Shown piece by piece: positions 45,741-55,099 of a stretch of DNA of 64,000 nucleotides (position 1 is its first letter; the number at the start of each line of letters is the position of its first letter). The position numbers were made by a program, and so were the translations under genes. Below the pieces are notes generated by a model, which searched no databases, was not told where the DNA came from, and was given only the letters and a program-made list of their open reading frames with translations. This stretch comes from Synechococcus sp. M16CYN (lineage in GTDB: Bacteria; Cyanobacteriota; Cyanobacteriia; PCC-6307; Cyanobiaceae): assembly GCF_040371545.1 (NCBI RefSeq), contig NZ_AP029048.1, positions 1,860,001 to 1,924,000 on the forward strand, written 5' to 3'.

Positions 45741-46097
45741 TCAGCCTGCGGCGGCTTCGATCATTTCCGTAGTGATAGTCTGCGTCTTTTGTGGACAAGC
45801 GAAAGGGTTGTCTTCAGTAAGGAACAGCATGCAATGACACTCCTTACGCTCACGCATGGGAACACAAGGGCAATTCCAAAACGCTTGAGACACTTCTGCC
45901 TCCTTGTCTTCGTAATGACGGCAAGGGCAAAGAGCACTGCCAAGTTGATCCTTGTGACGTGCAAGACCCTTAAGGACGACAGCGGTCACGCTGGACTCAG
46001 AGCAGAAGTACGTGCCTGTGCGCTGAGCGTAAGCTTGCGCGAATTTGCGGATGATTCCCAGACTTTCAGCGGTCGGCTCGGGAGTGGCGTCAGACAT
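45741..46097 (-). CDS. ftrC: Ferredoxin-thioredoxin reductase catalytic subunit
   Basis: A 118-aa protein from ATG 46097 (MSDATPEPTAESLGIIRKFA). The [4Fe-4S]/redox-disulfide cysteines are all present: TYFCSES, CPCRHYEDK, NCPCVPMRE and ECHCMLF. FtrC passes electrons from ferredoxin to thioredoxin in the light. It is the first gene before sufB, with only 5 bases between, so it is likely co-transcribed with the Suf genes that build its cluster. Overlap with the plus strand is none of note. Confidence 0.96.
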   Translation of the reverse strand: MSDATPEPTAESLGIIRKFAQAYAQRTGTYFCSESSVTAVVLKGLARHKDQLGSALCPCRHYEDKEAEVSQAFWNCPCVPMRERKECHCMLFLTEDNPFACPQKTQTITTEMIEAAAG

Positions 46098-46215
46098 GGA
46101 GTGAAGTGGCAAACTACGAAACCCCGAGGTTTCCTTAGCTTAAATTCTAGGCCAAGATGCTCCCCGCTGGTGACTTCAACCATCACCGTCACGTTCCGTG
46201 AAAGTTCGACTTCTC

Positions 46216-46480
46216 ATGGCAAGGACTAGTGATTTAGCTGATTTAGCCGAAACACAATGCATGCCAGTTTACGCGATTGCGGATACTATTTCTGGACTCC
46301 GACATATTGAGGGCTATTTTTGACCTTTCTTGGTCTGGCTTATCGGAAGACGCTTTTAAACGATTGCTTTAACGACAAGAGAAAGAGAAAGCGTTTTATT
46401 GCCCTAATGCGTATACCAAGATAGCCAACGAAGCAATGACTTGCTTGAGGCGTAACTACAACAGTTTTCTTGACTGCTAA
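46216..46480 (+). pseudogene. Broken small gene upstream of the cpcS cluster
   Basis: Two frames join into about 88 coherent codons: ARTSDLADLAETQCMPVYAI to HIEGYF, then after a single-base shift at 46321 FDLSWSGLSEDAFKRLL, TAA, QEKEKAFYCPNAYTKIANEA and a final TAA. One frameshift and one nonsense codon therefore inactivate a small soluble protein. I do not recognise the family. It is divergent from ftrC. Confidence 0.5.
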
Positions 46481-46706
46481 GCAGAGAAATCTATGCCAGG
46501 ATCATACGGAGTTGATCCCCAATGAAAAGCGCATTTTTTTAGTTTGATTAGAATCAATATAGAACCGCCGAAAACTCTCGACTGTAGGTCACGTAATCGC
46601 CCCCAATTTGTTCCACTGTGTCCGGTTGCAACGCGTAACGCGTGTCCACTAGTAGTCGAAGGTAGACACACTTGGGTGGTTTCGAAATTAAACCGATTAA
46701 TATTCA
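46481..46706. other. Spacer before the 111-aa gene
   Basis: No gene supportable. Contains the partial palindrome cgcgtaacgcg near 46633 but no terminator. Confidence 0.4.
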
Positions 46707-47042
46707 ATGAGAATCGACGCTGAAACGATCGCCCGCATCGACTCTACGCTCCTCCCTCAGTTGGATCGTCATCATCTACGACTGCTTATTCACTGCCTTG
46801 AGAGCTTTCGTAGCATGAATCGTAAAACCGACGGCGCCTTGCCTGACGTAGATCAGCGGCGTCGTTGGTGCGAACAACAGCCAATGGTGGCAAGAGACAC
46901 AAGATTCTTGAACGTTCTTCTCAGCCAGCTAAACAACGCAGCGCTGCAGCTTGAGTTACTTGCCGACAGCTGTGGCAAGCAGCCGCTACACCTCAGCCTT
47001 GATGACCTGATCGCAGCAGCAGAAATACGCTGCCAAAACTAG
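46707..47042 (+). CDS. Conserved-looking hypothetical protein (111 aa)
   Basis: ATG to TAG, a soluble, all-helical protein (ETIARIDSTLLPQLDRHHLR; CLESFRSMNRK; FLNVLLSQLNNAALQLELLA). It is 49 bases before the cpcS-type lyase on the same strand, so probably in one transcript with the phycobilisome genes. No recognised domain; intact, balanced codon use. Confidence 0.65.
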   Translation: MRIDAETIARIDSTLLPQLDRHHLRLLIHCLESFRSMNRKTDGALPDVDQRRRWCEQQPMVARDTRFLNVLLSQLNNAALQLELLADSCGKQPLHLSLDDLIAAAEIRCQN

Positions 47043-47091
47043 ACTTTGCACTATTGAGCTGCCATTGTTTCAGTGCAGCTATCCCACGGCG

Positions 47092-47688
47092 ATGACTCTT
47101 GAGATCCCCAATGCTCTCAGTTTCTTCCGTCTTAGTTGCGGTCGTTGGAAATCCCAACGCAGCCAGCATCACTTGCTTCATCGCCGGGCTGAAGCCGGCT
47201 CATCTTTTATTGTTGTCGAGGAGCTATCGAAAAGCGATGAACGGCTTGCTGAAATCGCTAAATGCAATGGTGAAGCGGTCAGCCGACTCATCGGCGGTTG
47301 CCGGGTCCGCTGGAGCGGATCTATGGCTTGGGATCGCGTCGGTGAATCTCATCAAGACCAGACCATGTTTGGCTTGATCCCTACTGACGACGCCGGACGC
47401 CACGGCCTATTGCTGCGGGATCGGGGTTACGCCGAAAAAACCCCAGTCGCTGGCCAGTTCCACATGGATGATGAAAACGGTCTCATCCTTGCCACAAATT
47501 ACGAAATGATGAGCTCTCTAGAGCGCTTTTGGTTTGCTGGACCAAACCTGCGTTTACGCACAAGCACTGTTCAAGGGCTCTCCAACAACGCATCTTTCTG
47601 CATGGAAACCCGCCAGCTGGACAAAGGTTTTGAAGCCCCCATTCCTCCATCATCAAGTGCAAGTTCACTTGCGCCATTTGGCTGGTGA
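47092..47688 (+). CDS. cpcS: Phycobiliprotein lyase, CpcS/CpeS family
   Basis: A 198-aa protein from ATG 47092 (MTLEIPNALSFFRLSCGRWK). The family pattern of a lipocalin-like barrel is visible: FFRLSCGRWKSQRSQHHLLH, CRVRWSGSMAWD, DDENGLILATNYEMMSSLER and FWFAGPNLRLRTSTVQGL. It attaches bilin to a cysteine of phycobiliproteins. The exact subunit served (CpcS, CpeS or another) cannot be told from sequence alone. It lies 107 bases upstream of cpcG, which fits a phycobilisome operon. Confidence 0.85.
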   Translation: MTLEIPNALSFFRLSCGRWKSQRSQHHLLHRRAEAGSSFIVVEELSKSDERLAEIAKCNGEAVSRLIGGCRVRWSGSMAWDRVGESHQDQTMFGLIPTDDAGRHGLLLRDRGYAEKTPVAGQFHMDDENGLILATNYEMMSSLERFWFAGPNLRLRTSTVQGLSNNASFCMETRQLDKGFEAPIPPSSSASSLAPFGW

Positions 47689-47795
47689 GTAAATTTGCTC
47701 AGGTAACTACTACGGAATGTAATTGCTGCCACTGAGCACTTAACCAAGCTACCCAACAATTTATGCGATCATCCTGTGTGAACGCTGTAGCGCGC

Positions 47796-48566
47796 ATGGC
47801 CATTCCCCTTTTGGAGTACGCACCGATTACTCAGAACTCACTAAGGGCAGGGGTTTCAAATCTTCGTGTTGGCTCCGAAGAGGTGACCCGCGCATATTCC
47901 ATGGCAATCGCTATGGATCCTGAGAATCTCAGGACAGTAATCGAGAGTGCTTACAGGCAGATTTTTTTTCACGCTTTCGAAACCGATCGAGACGTGAACC
48001 TTGAATCCCAGCTACGTGATGGACAGATTACCGTCCGCGACTTCATTCGCGCTTTGGTTCTTTCAGATACTTTCAAACGAACTTTTTATGGCTTTAACAG
48101 CAACTACAAGGTGGTTCGTCACCTAGTAGAGCGCATTCTAGGTCGTAAAGTAAATGGTAGGGGAGAAGAACTGTCCTGGTCGATTGTGATCGCAAGCAAG
48201 GGCCTGGAAGGTTTAGTTGACGTATTACTAGACAGCGATGAGTATCTCGACGCTTTCGGATATGATTCCGTTCCGTATCAGAGAAATCGCGTTTTGCCTG
48301 GCCGTGAGCTAGGGGACACTCCTTTCAACATCACTAGCCCACGGTACGATGAATATTATCGAGGAATATTTGGATTTCCCCAAATCGTCTTCATGGGAGG
48401 TCCTGGGAAGAAACTGCCCGAACGCGCTAAGATCAAACGCGGCGGCTCTCCTGGCGATTACTTAGAGTGGCTCAAAGATATTCCCATATCAAACGGACGA
48501 GTCAACTCAACTTCGACAGATATCGACTATATGTCGCGCGTACCTTACCGCAGTGTTGGTCGCTGA
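47796..48566 (+). CDS. cpcG: Phycobilisome rod-core linker CpcG
   Basis: A 256-aa protein from ATG 47796 (MAIPLLEYAPITQNS is the standard CpcG N-terminus). The PBS linker domain (about 20-180) has ESAYRQIFFHAFETDRD, QLRDGQITVRDFIRALVLSD and LVDVLLDSDEYLDAFGYDSV. The C-terminal tail is basic and hydrophobic (ending DYMSRVPYRSVGR), as in CpcG, where it docks to the allophycocyanin core. A terminator follows at 48585-48614. Confidence 0.95.
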   Translation: MAIPLLEYAPITQNSLRAGVSNLRVGSEEVTRAYSMAIAMDPENLRTVIESAYRQIFFHAFETDRDVNLESQLRDGQITVRDFIRALVLSDTFKRTFYGFNSNYKVVRHLVERILGRKVNGRGEELSWSIVIASKGLEGLVDVLLDSDEYLDAFGYDSVPYQRNRVLPGRELGDTPFNITSPRYDEYYRGIFGFPQIVFMGGPGKKLPERAKIKRGGSPGDYLEWLKDIPISNGRVNSTSTDIDYMSRVPYRSVGR

Positions 48567-48584
48567 CCGGAGGCAAATCCAAAT

Positions 48585-48614
48585 GCGGATGCAGGGCTTC
48601 GGTTCCGCTTTTTT
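48585..48614 (+). terminator. Rho-independent terminator after cpcG
   Basis: GCGGA at 48585-48589 and TCCGC at 48604-48608 form a stem with a 14-base loop, directly followed by TTTTTT. It lies 19 bases after the cpcG stop. Confidence 0.6.
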
Positions 48615-48731
48615 GTGATTTTTGACACTGATCCCCATAATCTGGGGTCAGCATCTACTGACCTAGTGTCGGACTCAGCGTTCGAAAAGGAAATTTTGGG
48701 CTCAAAATGATCCCGAACTAAACCTGGAGCT

Positions 48732-49835
48732 TTGGACGTGTCCCCAACTATTTCATCGCTGGCACGTCTAACACTCCGTCAACTTCGTCAAATCGCTAGC
48801 GATCTAGGAGTACCGCTCTACAGCCGTAAGAGCAAAGAAAACCTTGTTAATGAGGTGGCTGCTCGCCAAGAAAATCGTGATAAAGAGGTCAAGGCCAGGG
48901 AAGCTGAGCTCAGTGCACCCTCAACTTCTGTAGCAGGAACCCGTGTGGTTTTCCTTCCCCGTGATCCCCAATGGGCTTACGTATTTTGGGAGATTTCAGA
49001 TATCGATCGCAAACGTGCTCAGAAAGAAGGAGCCAACCATCTGTGCCTGCGCTTGTTCGACGTAACCGGGAAGCAGGATAGCAAGGCACATCCGCATACA
49101 TTGCAGGAGGTCACCGTTGACAGTCACAGTACAGAATGGTATCTTCCTATACCTCTATGCGATCGTGACTATCGTGTCGAGCTCGGTTACCGTGTTGCCA
49201 ACGACTGGATGTCGTTAGCCTTCTCGTCGGTTGCACGTGTTCCCGCTCTCCATCCCAGCGAGCAAATCCTCGATCAGTTTGTTCCATTCAGCCTGGACAT
49301 GTCAGCGCCGGCTTCGCCGGCCATATCAGAGCCTCCAGATGCACCACTGTACGAGCAAAAATCTATCAGCAGCAGCGGTCTACACGAACGCTTGTATCAA
49401 AGTGCCACTGTTCACTTTCGACGTCATCGGACTGGTTCAGAAGAGTTTCACGAAACCATTTACAACTCTTTGGATTCCAGGCAACCCGCGCTCAGTAGTT
49501 CTGGTGTGGGTCTATGGGCCAGCGGCCGCAATGATTCTGGACTAGGTGGAGTGGCCGCCGCACGTCAACGCTTCTTCTGGTTGGTAGCCGATGCAGAACT
49601 GATTGTTTACGGAGCAACTGACCCTTCTGCACAACTAACGATCGGTGGAGAAGATGTACCCCTATCGTCAGACGGCACATTCCGGATTCAGGTGCCGTTT
49701 CGCGACGGTGGACAGGCTTATGCTATTAGAGCAGTAGCTGCAGATGGCGAGCAGAAACACAACATCACATTCAACTTTGAGCGTCGAACAACAGACGATA
49801 ACAACAGTTCGGCGAGAGGAACCCACACCGAATGA
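48732..49835 (+). CDS. DUF4912 protein
   Basis: A 367-aa protein; TTG at 48732 and GTG at 48738 are possible starts. The N-terminal SAP/Rho-like helix pair LARLTLRQLRQIASDLGVPL and YSRKSKENLVNEV suggests nucleic-acid contact. It is followed by the DUF4912 beta-sandwich domain (about 70-190, VVFLPRDPQWAYVFWEISD), a Pro/Ser-rich linker and a second beta domain with YGATDPSAQLTIGGEDVPLS (about 295-350). Families of this type occur near glycosyl and cell-surface genes; function unknown. It overlaps the next gene by four bases. Confidence 0.8.
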   Translation: MDVSPTISSLARLTLRQLRQIASDLGVPLYSRKSKENLVNEVAARQENRDKEVKAREAELSAPSTSVAGTRVVFLPRDPQWAYVFWEISDIDRKRAQKEGANHLCLRLFDVTGKQDSKAHPHTLQEVTVDSHSTEWYLPIPLCDRDYRVELGYRVANDWMSLAFSSVARVPALHPSEQILDQFVPFSLDMSAPASPAISEPPDAPLYEQKSISSSGLHERLYQSATVHFRRHRTGSEEFHETIYNSLDSRQPALSSSGVGLWASGRNDSGLGGVAAARQRFFWLVADAELIVYGATDPSAQLTIGGEDVPLSSDGTFRIQVPFRDGGQAYAIRAVAADGEQKHNITFNFERRTTDDNNSSARGTHTE

Positions 49836-50038
49836 TTCTAAAGTCTCCTGGCTGTGATGCGTCAACTAGCCTACGTTGGCTTGTGGCAATTACTCCCCTC
49901 GTAGGGGCCATAGGTTTTCCACTTGCAATCCCAATAGTGATGATTCGCATTGGCGTTGGGGTAGGAATTGGCCTTACTCTTGTGCTTAGTTTGCTCTGGT
50001 TTATTGTTATGCTAAAGACAGCTGAAATGCCTCACTAG
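49832..50038 (+). CDS. Small membrane protein (68 aa)
   Basis: ATG overlaps the DUF4912 stop by four bases (ATGA), showing coupling. Two adjacent hydrophobic segments (LRWLVAITPLVGAIGFPLAI; GVGIGLTLVLSLLWFIVML) and a short polar tail. Its place behind the DUF4912 gene suggests the two products interact at the membrane. No family name. Confidence 0.65.
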   Translation: MILKSPGCDASTSLRWLVAITPLVGAIGFPLAIPIVMIRIGVGVGIGLTLVLSLLWFIVMLKTAEMPH

Positions 50039-51568
50039 AGATAACATAGCAATTGTTTTTTTGCTTCTCTTATATTCTTAGGCTTAAAAACATCTAAAAT
50101 AAAAAACTTTCTTATAGCAGCCTTAATAAAAATTAAATCTTTTTATTAAAAACAACTTTTGTTTTTAAAAACGTTATTTTTTTCGTGGAAAATTATGTTT
50201 CTTAGCTGAATTCTTTTGGTATATACTTTCAATAAAAACTATAATTCTAAAAAATTCTTAATCTAAATAATTAGATAAATACAGCCAAAAGTAATGAATA
50301 ATTTATTGAACTAAAGGTATTTATTAATATATTCATAAAGTTTTTATAAAACAAGCCTTTTACGCTAACAGCCTATTTACTATTATACAAAGATTTTATA
50401 TTAAATAAATGCTTTTTTAAATTTACTTGTTAGTTTTAAATCTAAAATTTTTTAAGAACTAAATTAACAAATAGATTCCTTGTATTTTGGAGCCTAAAAG
50501 TATTATTAATTAATGTTAAAGTAAGCAACAATAAGTAAAATATTTACTCTTTTATAAAGTTAAATAAAGCAGCTTGCAGTCCATAATTGTAGTACTCTGA
50601 GTACGATTTATCTCGATAATAATTATCGAGATAAAAATAACGTCTATAAATGTACTAAAATACATCACTACTATACTAACAATAAAAAATATTCCTAGCG
50701 ATAAATATTTTATTTACTTATCTAAGATCTTGCGAAAATTATTAAAACTTTTACTGCATCAAGCTGATCTCAAAAATCTAGGTATTTGCTGTTCCTGACA
50801 TCAGTATTAAAAAATAGAATTAGAAAGCTTGTGTTATTCTTTCAATAATCTACCAAAGTTGTAACTTTATGCATCAGCTTACAGATAAACTTATGAACTA
50901 TCTCTACTTTCTGCTTATTCTAAAGAGACATTTTAAAGTTCTTTATTGCAGAGGCATATGTATTATGCATAGCCACATTAATAGTAAATAATTAGTATTG
51001 CTACAGATAGACTTGCCTGCTGTCTAGTTGGTTTATAAGGCTAACTCTTAAGAAACTTGAAAGAGCAAATAGTGCTGGCATGGTTCTGATCAGGTGGTCC
51101 TTAAGTCGAGGACATATTTTAAATGCAGTTCAAGTCAATAACTCGGGCATGAATAGTAGTTATTCCGGTCTAGTGTACAGACTATTACCTTTCGTGTTTA
51201 ATATCAATATCTTTGCCTGATTGGCCAATCTGGCATCGCGATAGGCCACACATTACAACTCACTATTAGACAGCCAACGCTTCATTTCTAAGTATTCCTT
51301 ATGAGCTAGCTTGCTCAGTTATTTTCGGTTGATCGTCCTGATGATACTCAGGAAACTTCGACTTGAATTAGTGGCTGACTTTCAAACTTGGAAGGTAACC
51401 CGCTCAACTGATCCTGTTACCACGAGCCCAAGTAGCAATACTAGAAAAGACTAGAATGCGATTTTTAGGACATTTCAAGACCTAGGGGTGGCGATGTCAA
51501 CTGGTCCACTTGGCATCTATATAAATTGATCTTATGTTTATGTTTTGCAAAACGCCATTGTTGCAGTG
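50039..51568. other. AT-rich gene-free tract upstream of pgm
   Basis: About 1.5 kb; the first 1 kb is extremely AT-rich, the last 0.5 kb balanced. Around 51300-51460 a plus-strand open stretch reads coherently (LAQLFSVDRPDDTQETS; after a shift ADFQTWKVTRSTDPVTTSPS), possibly the remains of a gene lost before pgm. It contains two adjacent palindromes at 50592-50635. No RNA gene recognised. Confidence 0.45.
50592..50635. repeat. Two adjacent palindromes
   Basis: GTACTC-T-GAGTAC at 50592-50604 is followed after two bases by a 14-base inverted repeat with one central base at 50607-50635 (arm TTTATCTCGATAAT). They could form two stacked hairpins or a dimeric regulator site. No T-run follows. Confidence 0.7.
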
Positions 51569-53230
51569 ATGACGACGACCTCAACCTCTATGAGACCAAG
51601 CCAGCATGAGGTTCGTCTCAACAGTCCATTTACCGATCAGAAACCTGGTACTTCTGGTTTACGCAAAAGTAGCAAGCAATTCCAACAGCCTCATTACTTG
51701 GAGAGCTTCATTGAAGCCGTGCTGCGCACCCTGTTAGGTGTCAAAGGAGGCACACTGGTGCTAGGGGGTGACGGTCGGTTCGGCAATATCCACGCTATTG
51801 ACGTGATCCTGCGCATGGCTGCTGCCCATGGAATAGATAAGGTGATAGTCCCCGTCGATGGAATACTTTCTACTCCGGCAGCTTCACACCTGATCCGCGC
51901 TAGGCAGGCGATCGGGGGAGTCATACTCTCCGCCAGTCACAATCCTGGCGGGCCCGATGGGGATTTTGGTGTCAAGGTGAATGGAGCAAATGGCGGTCCC
52001 GCGCCGGCTTCCTACACCGATGCAGTGTTTAAGTGCGCCAAAACTCTGACCCATTACTCGATAATAGAATTCCAACCAGTTTCCCTTGAAAGCCCAGGTG
52101 AGCAAGCAATCGGTAAGATGACAGTTGAAGTCATCGACGGTGTCGATGACTTCGTTACTTTAATGCAGCATTTATTTGATTTTGATCAAATCAGAGATTT
52201 GATCCGCAGCGGTTTTCCGCTGGTCTTTGATGCTATGCATGCGGTCACCGGTCCCTACGCCAGGCGATTGTTTGAAGATCTGCTTGGAGCACCTGCGGGT
52301 AGTGTTCGCAACGGTATTCCACTAAAAGATTTCGGTGGAGGACACCCCGACCCCAACCTTACCTACGCGCACAAGCTCGCCAAACTTCTCCTGCAAAGTG
52401 ATGATTATCGCTTTGGTGCTGCCTGCGATGGGGATGGAGACCGCAACATGATCCTAGGGCACCGCTGTTTTGTGAATCCTAGTGATAGCCTGGCGGTGCT
52501 TGCCGCTAACGCCACATTAGCGCCAGCCTATAGTGACGGTCTAGCTGGAGTAGCCCGCTCGATGCCGACCAGTGCTGCTGTTGATGTGGTAGCCAAGGAG
52601 CTGGGTATCAACTGCTACGAAACGCCCACAGGTTGGAAGTTTTTTGGGAATCTACTCGACGCTGGACAAATCACTCTCTGCGGAGAAGAGAGCTTTGGTA
52701 CCGGTAGCAACCACATTCGTGAAAAAGATGGTCTTTGGGCAGTGTTGTTTTGGCTTCAAATTCTGGCAAAGCGTCAATGCAGTGTAGCCGATCTCATGAA
52801 TGAACACTGGGAGCGCTTTGGGCGGCACTATTACTCTCGCCATGATTATGAAATCGTGGATAGTGTCACAGCCCAATCGCTTTACAGCAGGCTTGAGACC
52901 ATGCTGCCTAGCCTTAAAGGGCAAATCTTTGCCGGGCGCACCGTCAATGTAGCCGACAACTTTAGCTACACCGACCCGATTGATTTTTCGGTGACCAAAG
53001 GTCAAGGTTTACGAATTTTGCTGGAAGATGGTGGCCGTATTATCGTTCGCTTGTCTGGAACTGGTACCAAAGGAGCAACAATCCGAGTTTATTTAGAAGA
53101 CTATGTACCTAGTAGTGATAATCTCAACCAAAATCCTCAAATCGCTCTTAAAGATATGATCAGCGCTATTAATGCTCTATCTGAAATCCAGCAGCTAACT
53201 GGCATGAATCAACCCACTGTAATTACCTGA
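51569..53230 (+). CDS. pgm: Phosphoglucomutase (alpha-D-glucose phosphate-specific)
   Basis: A 553-aa protein from ATG 51569. GTSGLRKS near the N-terminus (about 31-38), the active-serine loop ILSASHNPGGPDGDFG (about 119-134), the metal loop CDGDGDRNMILG (about 286), the sugar loop CGEESFGTGSNH and the phosphate loop SGTGTKGATIRVY. It interconverts glucose-1- and glucose-6-phosphate, linking the Calvin cycle, glycogen and cell-wall sugars. Intact. It stands alone between AT-rich tracts. Confidence 0.96.
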   Translation: MTTTSTSMRPSQHEVRLNSPFTDQKPGTSGLRKSSKQFQQPHYLESFIEAVLRTLLGVKGGTLVLGGDGRFGNIHAIDVILRMAAAHGIDKVIVPVDGILSTPAASHLIRARQAIGGVILSASHNPGGPDGDFGVKVNGANGGPAPASYTDAVFKCAKTLTHYSIIEFQPVSLESPGEQAIGKMTVEVIDGVDDFVTLMQHLFDFDQIRDLIRSGFPLVFDAMHAVTGPYARRLFEDLLGAPAGSVRNGIPLKDFGGGHPDPNLTYAHKLAKLLLQSDDYRFGAACDGDGDRNMILGHRCFVNPSDSLAVLAANATLAPAYSDGLAGVARSMPTSAAVDVVAKELGINCYETPTGWKFFGNLLDAGQITLCGEESFGTGSNHIREKDGLWAVLFWLQILAKRQCSVADLMNEHWERFGRHYYSRHDYEIVDSVTAQSLYSRLETMLPSLKGQIFAGRTVNVADNFSYTDPIDFSVTKGQGLRILLEDGGRIIVRLSGTGTKGATIRVYLEDYVPSSDNLNQNPQIALKDMISAINALSEIQQLTGMNQPTVIT

Positions 53231-53610
53231 TTAATTGGGGTCAAGACCTGAACACTATCTCCGACTAAAGAAGCAAAAATAACATAAATCGACTTAGGCA
53301 TGGCTTTGCTATTAATCAATACCTTGAGAAAAATGGTAAGCTACAGCAACACTGAAAGCTAAGGCCCATAGTGATCTAAGGTCTACCGAAAGATTTCTCT
53401 AAAAGTGTCAACTGGGTTACGGATCCGAATTTTGTGTTTAAACCTGATTTCCATCTATAAGGTACCTAGCGCCCGCACCTGACACTTGCATCGGGAAGAG
53501 GGTGTTACGTACTCATATAACAATGGGAACAACCAAAGCCAAAATGGAAGAGTAAGGATCTACTATAACTTGTCAAAAATAGCCAAACAAAACGATGGTA
53601 GATTTTATGC
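53231..53610. other. Spacer after pgm
   Basis: About 380 bases of balanced composition but with stops in all frames. No terminator with a T-run was seen after pgm. Confidence 0.4.
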
Positions 53611-53703
53611 GTGAGCACCACTAACCAAAATTGGGGAGACTTGATGAATGATGAGATTGTCACTATCGTAGCCGCCCAGAACAGTGCTTTGCTAAGAACC
53701 TAG
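53611..53703 (+). CDS. Doubtful mini-protein (30 aa, GTG start)
   Basis: Frame MSTTNQNWGDLMNDEIVTIV ending LLRT; coherent but very short, and its stop overlaps the end of the minus-strand frame at 53700-53927. It could be a relic. Confidence 0.25.
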   Translation: MSTTNQNWGDLMNDEIVTIVAAQNSALLRT

Positions 53704-53927
53704 TTTTCTCTTAATGCTGATGCCAGTTTCTTACCCATTATCTCCTGATTGATGATAAGGTCAACAATCAAAGTTATACCATTATTAGCAAGACCCATCA
53801 CCGTTACTAGGCGTATATGATTCAGTGTTTGGTTCATGCTATTTGATAATATCAGCATATTAAATAATATAGTCGTGGGCATAGCCAGCAAAGTATAGCT
53901 TAAACACGCAATCGTGACTTTTTTCAT
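53700..53927 (-). CDS. Small two-span membrane protein (75 aa)
   Basis: ATG start (MKKVTIACLSYTLLAMPTTI). Hydrophobic residues about 4-28 and about 38-60 (VTVMGLANNGITLIVDLII), then a basic tail (MGKKLASALREN). Lys-Lys after Met is typical of an inner-membrane start. No known family and no ribosome site seen. Isolated in AT-rich DNA. Confidence 0.4.
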   Translation of the reverse strand: MKKVTIACLSYTLLAMPTTILFNMLILSNSMNQTLNHIRLVTVMGLANNGITLIVDLIINQEIMGKKLASALREN

Positions 53928-54599
53928 AATTAGAAACCAAGAAAATCATTTCCATCAACCTCGCGACGGCCAAGTAATTAACGCAACAATTAATTGTTAT
54001 CTATAACAAATAAAATTACGCTTGCCACTACACGATCACTGCTTCCACTAAATCACTACATAGCTGAAAAAGTTGATGTCATTTGGCTATTATAACTTGC
54101 TCAAATGATGAAATTAACAAGAATTCCTAATTTATTGTTTGACAATCGCTTATCATGATTGGCAAAGATGTCAAACCTGCTAATCTTCAAGCCATAACAA
54201 TAGTTAGAGCGTATGCAATTATCCTTAAATGTATGTGACTCATTATAAAAGAGTTGTACTCCTTGCTCAGGTTACTCCTTGCTTAACTGTAATGAAAGTG
54301 GTAAGGTTTCTAGTGCTTTTGGATCCTCTTAACATTTCCGCAGCGCTATACTGTCAAAATCGTTTTCTCACCAATTACGTGACATGAACTAAGATATGTT
54401 CATGTCTGCGATTATTACTACTCTCCTCATGATTCTAAACAATAGTGATAGAGCAAAGCGCTCATGCTGTCGTTCTTTCTAGAAGCTATTATCACCATGT
54501 CGATGTTTATATTCAACTCCCCAATCTCTAACTTTGACTACAACTACTTAACAGGGGCTTAAAGCTTAATCAGATAAAAATGTAAGTGTATAATACACC
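53928..54599. other. AT-rich spacer
   Basis: About 670 bases without a supportable gene; only short frames (25-31 codons) such as one at 54293. Confidence 0.5.
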
Positions 54600-54809
54600 T
54601 TAGGCTTTAGACATCTTGACATCATCAGTATTAATATCTTGATTCGAGCTAGGAACAGCTACCGGCTCACGAATCTTCCGCTCTCACTCCAAAACGACTC
54701 TTTGTTTCCTGAAAACAGAAGCTGGACGTGCATGCACAACAATCTCACAGACGAGATAGCCAAGATAATTGTTAATCAAGAGCGGTTTCGTTTGATAAGA
54801 ATAATCCAT
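54600..54809 (-). pseudogene. Small gene with one in-frame TGA, otherwise well preserved (69 codons)
   Basis: A strong ribosome site (CAGGGAGGT) precedes ATG at 54809. The frame reads DYSYQTKPLLINNYLGYLVC, EIVVHARPASVFRKQRVVLE, then TGA at 54686-54684, then ERKIREPVAVPSSNQDINTD and ends VKMSKA with TAA. Codon quality is the same on both sides of the TGA, so this is one gene of 69 codons plus a stop. Either the TGA is a recent mutation (for example from CGA) or the truncated 41-aa product still functions, or it is a sequencing error. Function unknown; the basic middle (RKQRVVLE) suggests a nucleic-acid or membrane-surface contact. Confidence 0.6.
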
Positions 54810-55099
54810 GACTAGTAATACCTCCCTGCTAAAGGATAAACCTTTATTTAAGACGACTGCTCAACACACTAGTTGTTACAGGAAAGATCAGGGTTCTACC
54901 TCAGGCTAATAAGCATTATGCAAGTCAACAATCGTTAGCTTGATATGTAAGCGTTCAGCAAGATTGTAGGAAAAGTTTATTTAGACTTGCCTCGCCCAGA
55001 ATCATCTTTTAACTGAGACAGTAAAGTATAAAAAGCCCTCACAGTGCCAGAGTTTAGGTGATGACACCTAAGGTCTCACCCTTAGATGGGAAAACAAAG
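54810..55099. other. Spacer with hairpin TTAGGTG-ATGA-CACCTAA
   Basis: A perfect 7-bp stem with 4-base loop at 55064-55081. On the minus strand it lies just after the DUF1400-like gene stop, and a GCTTTTTAT run follows some 20 bases later, so it may be part of the terminator of that gene. Confidence 0.4.

Noticed and set aside
54684-54686. Selenocysteine reading of the TGA
   Set aside because: No selenocysteine machinery or SECIS-like hairpin is seen here, and picocyanobacteria are not known for selenoproteins; a point mutation is simpler.
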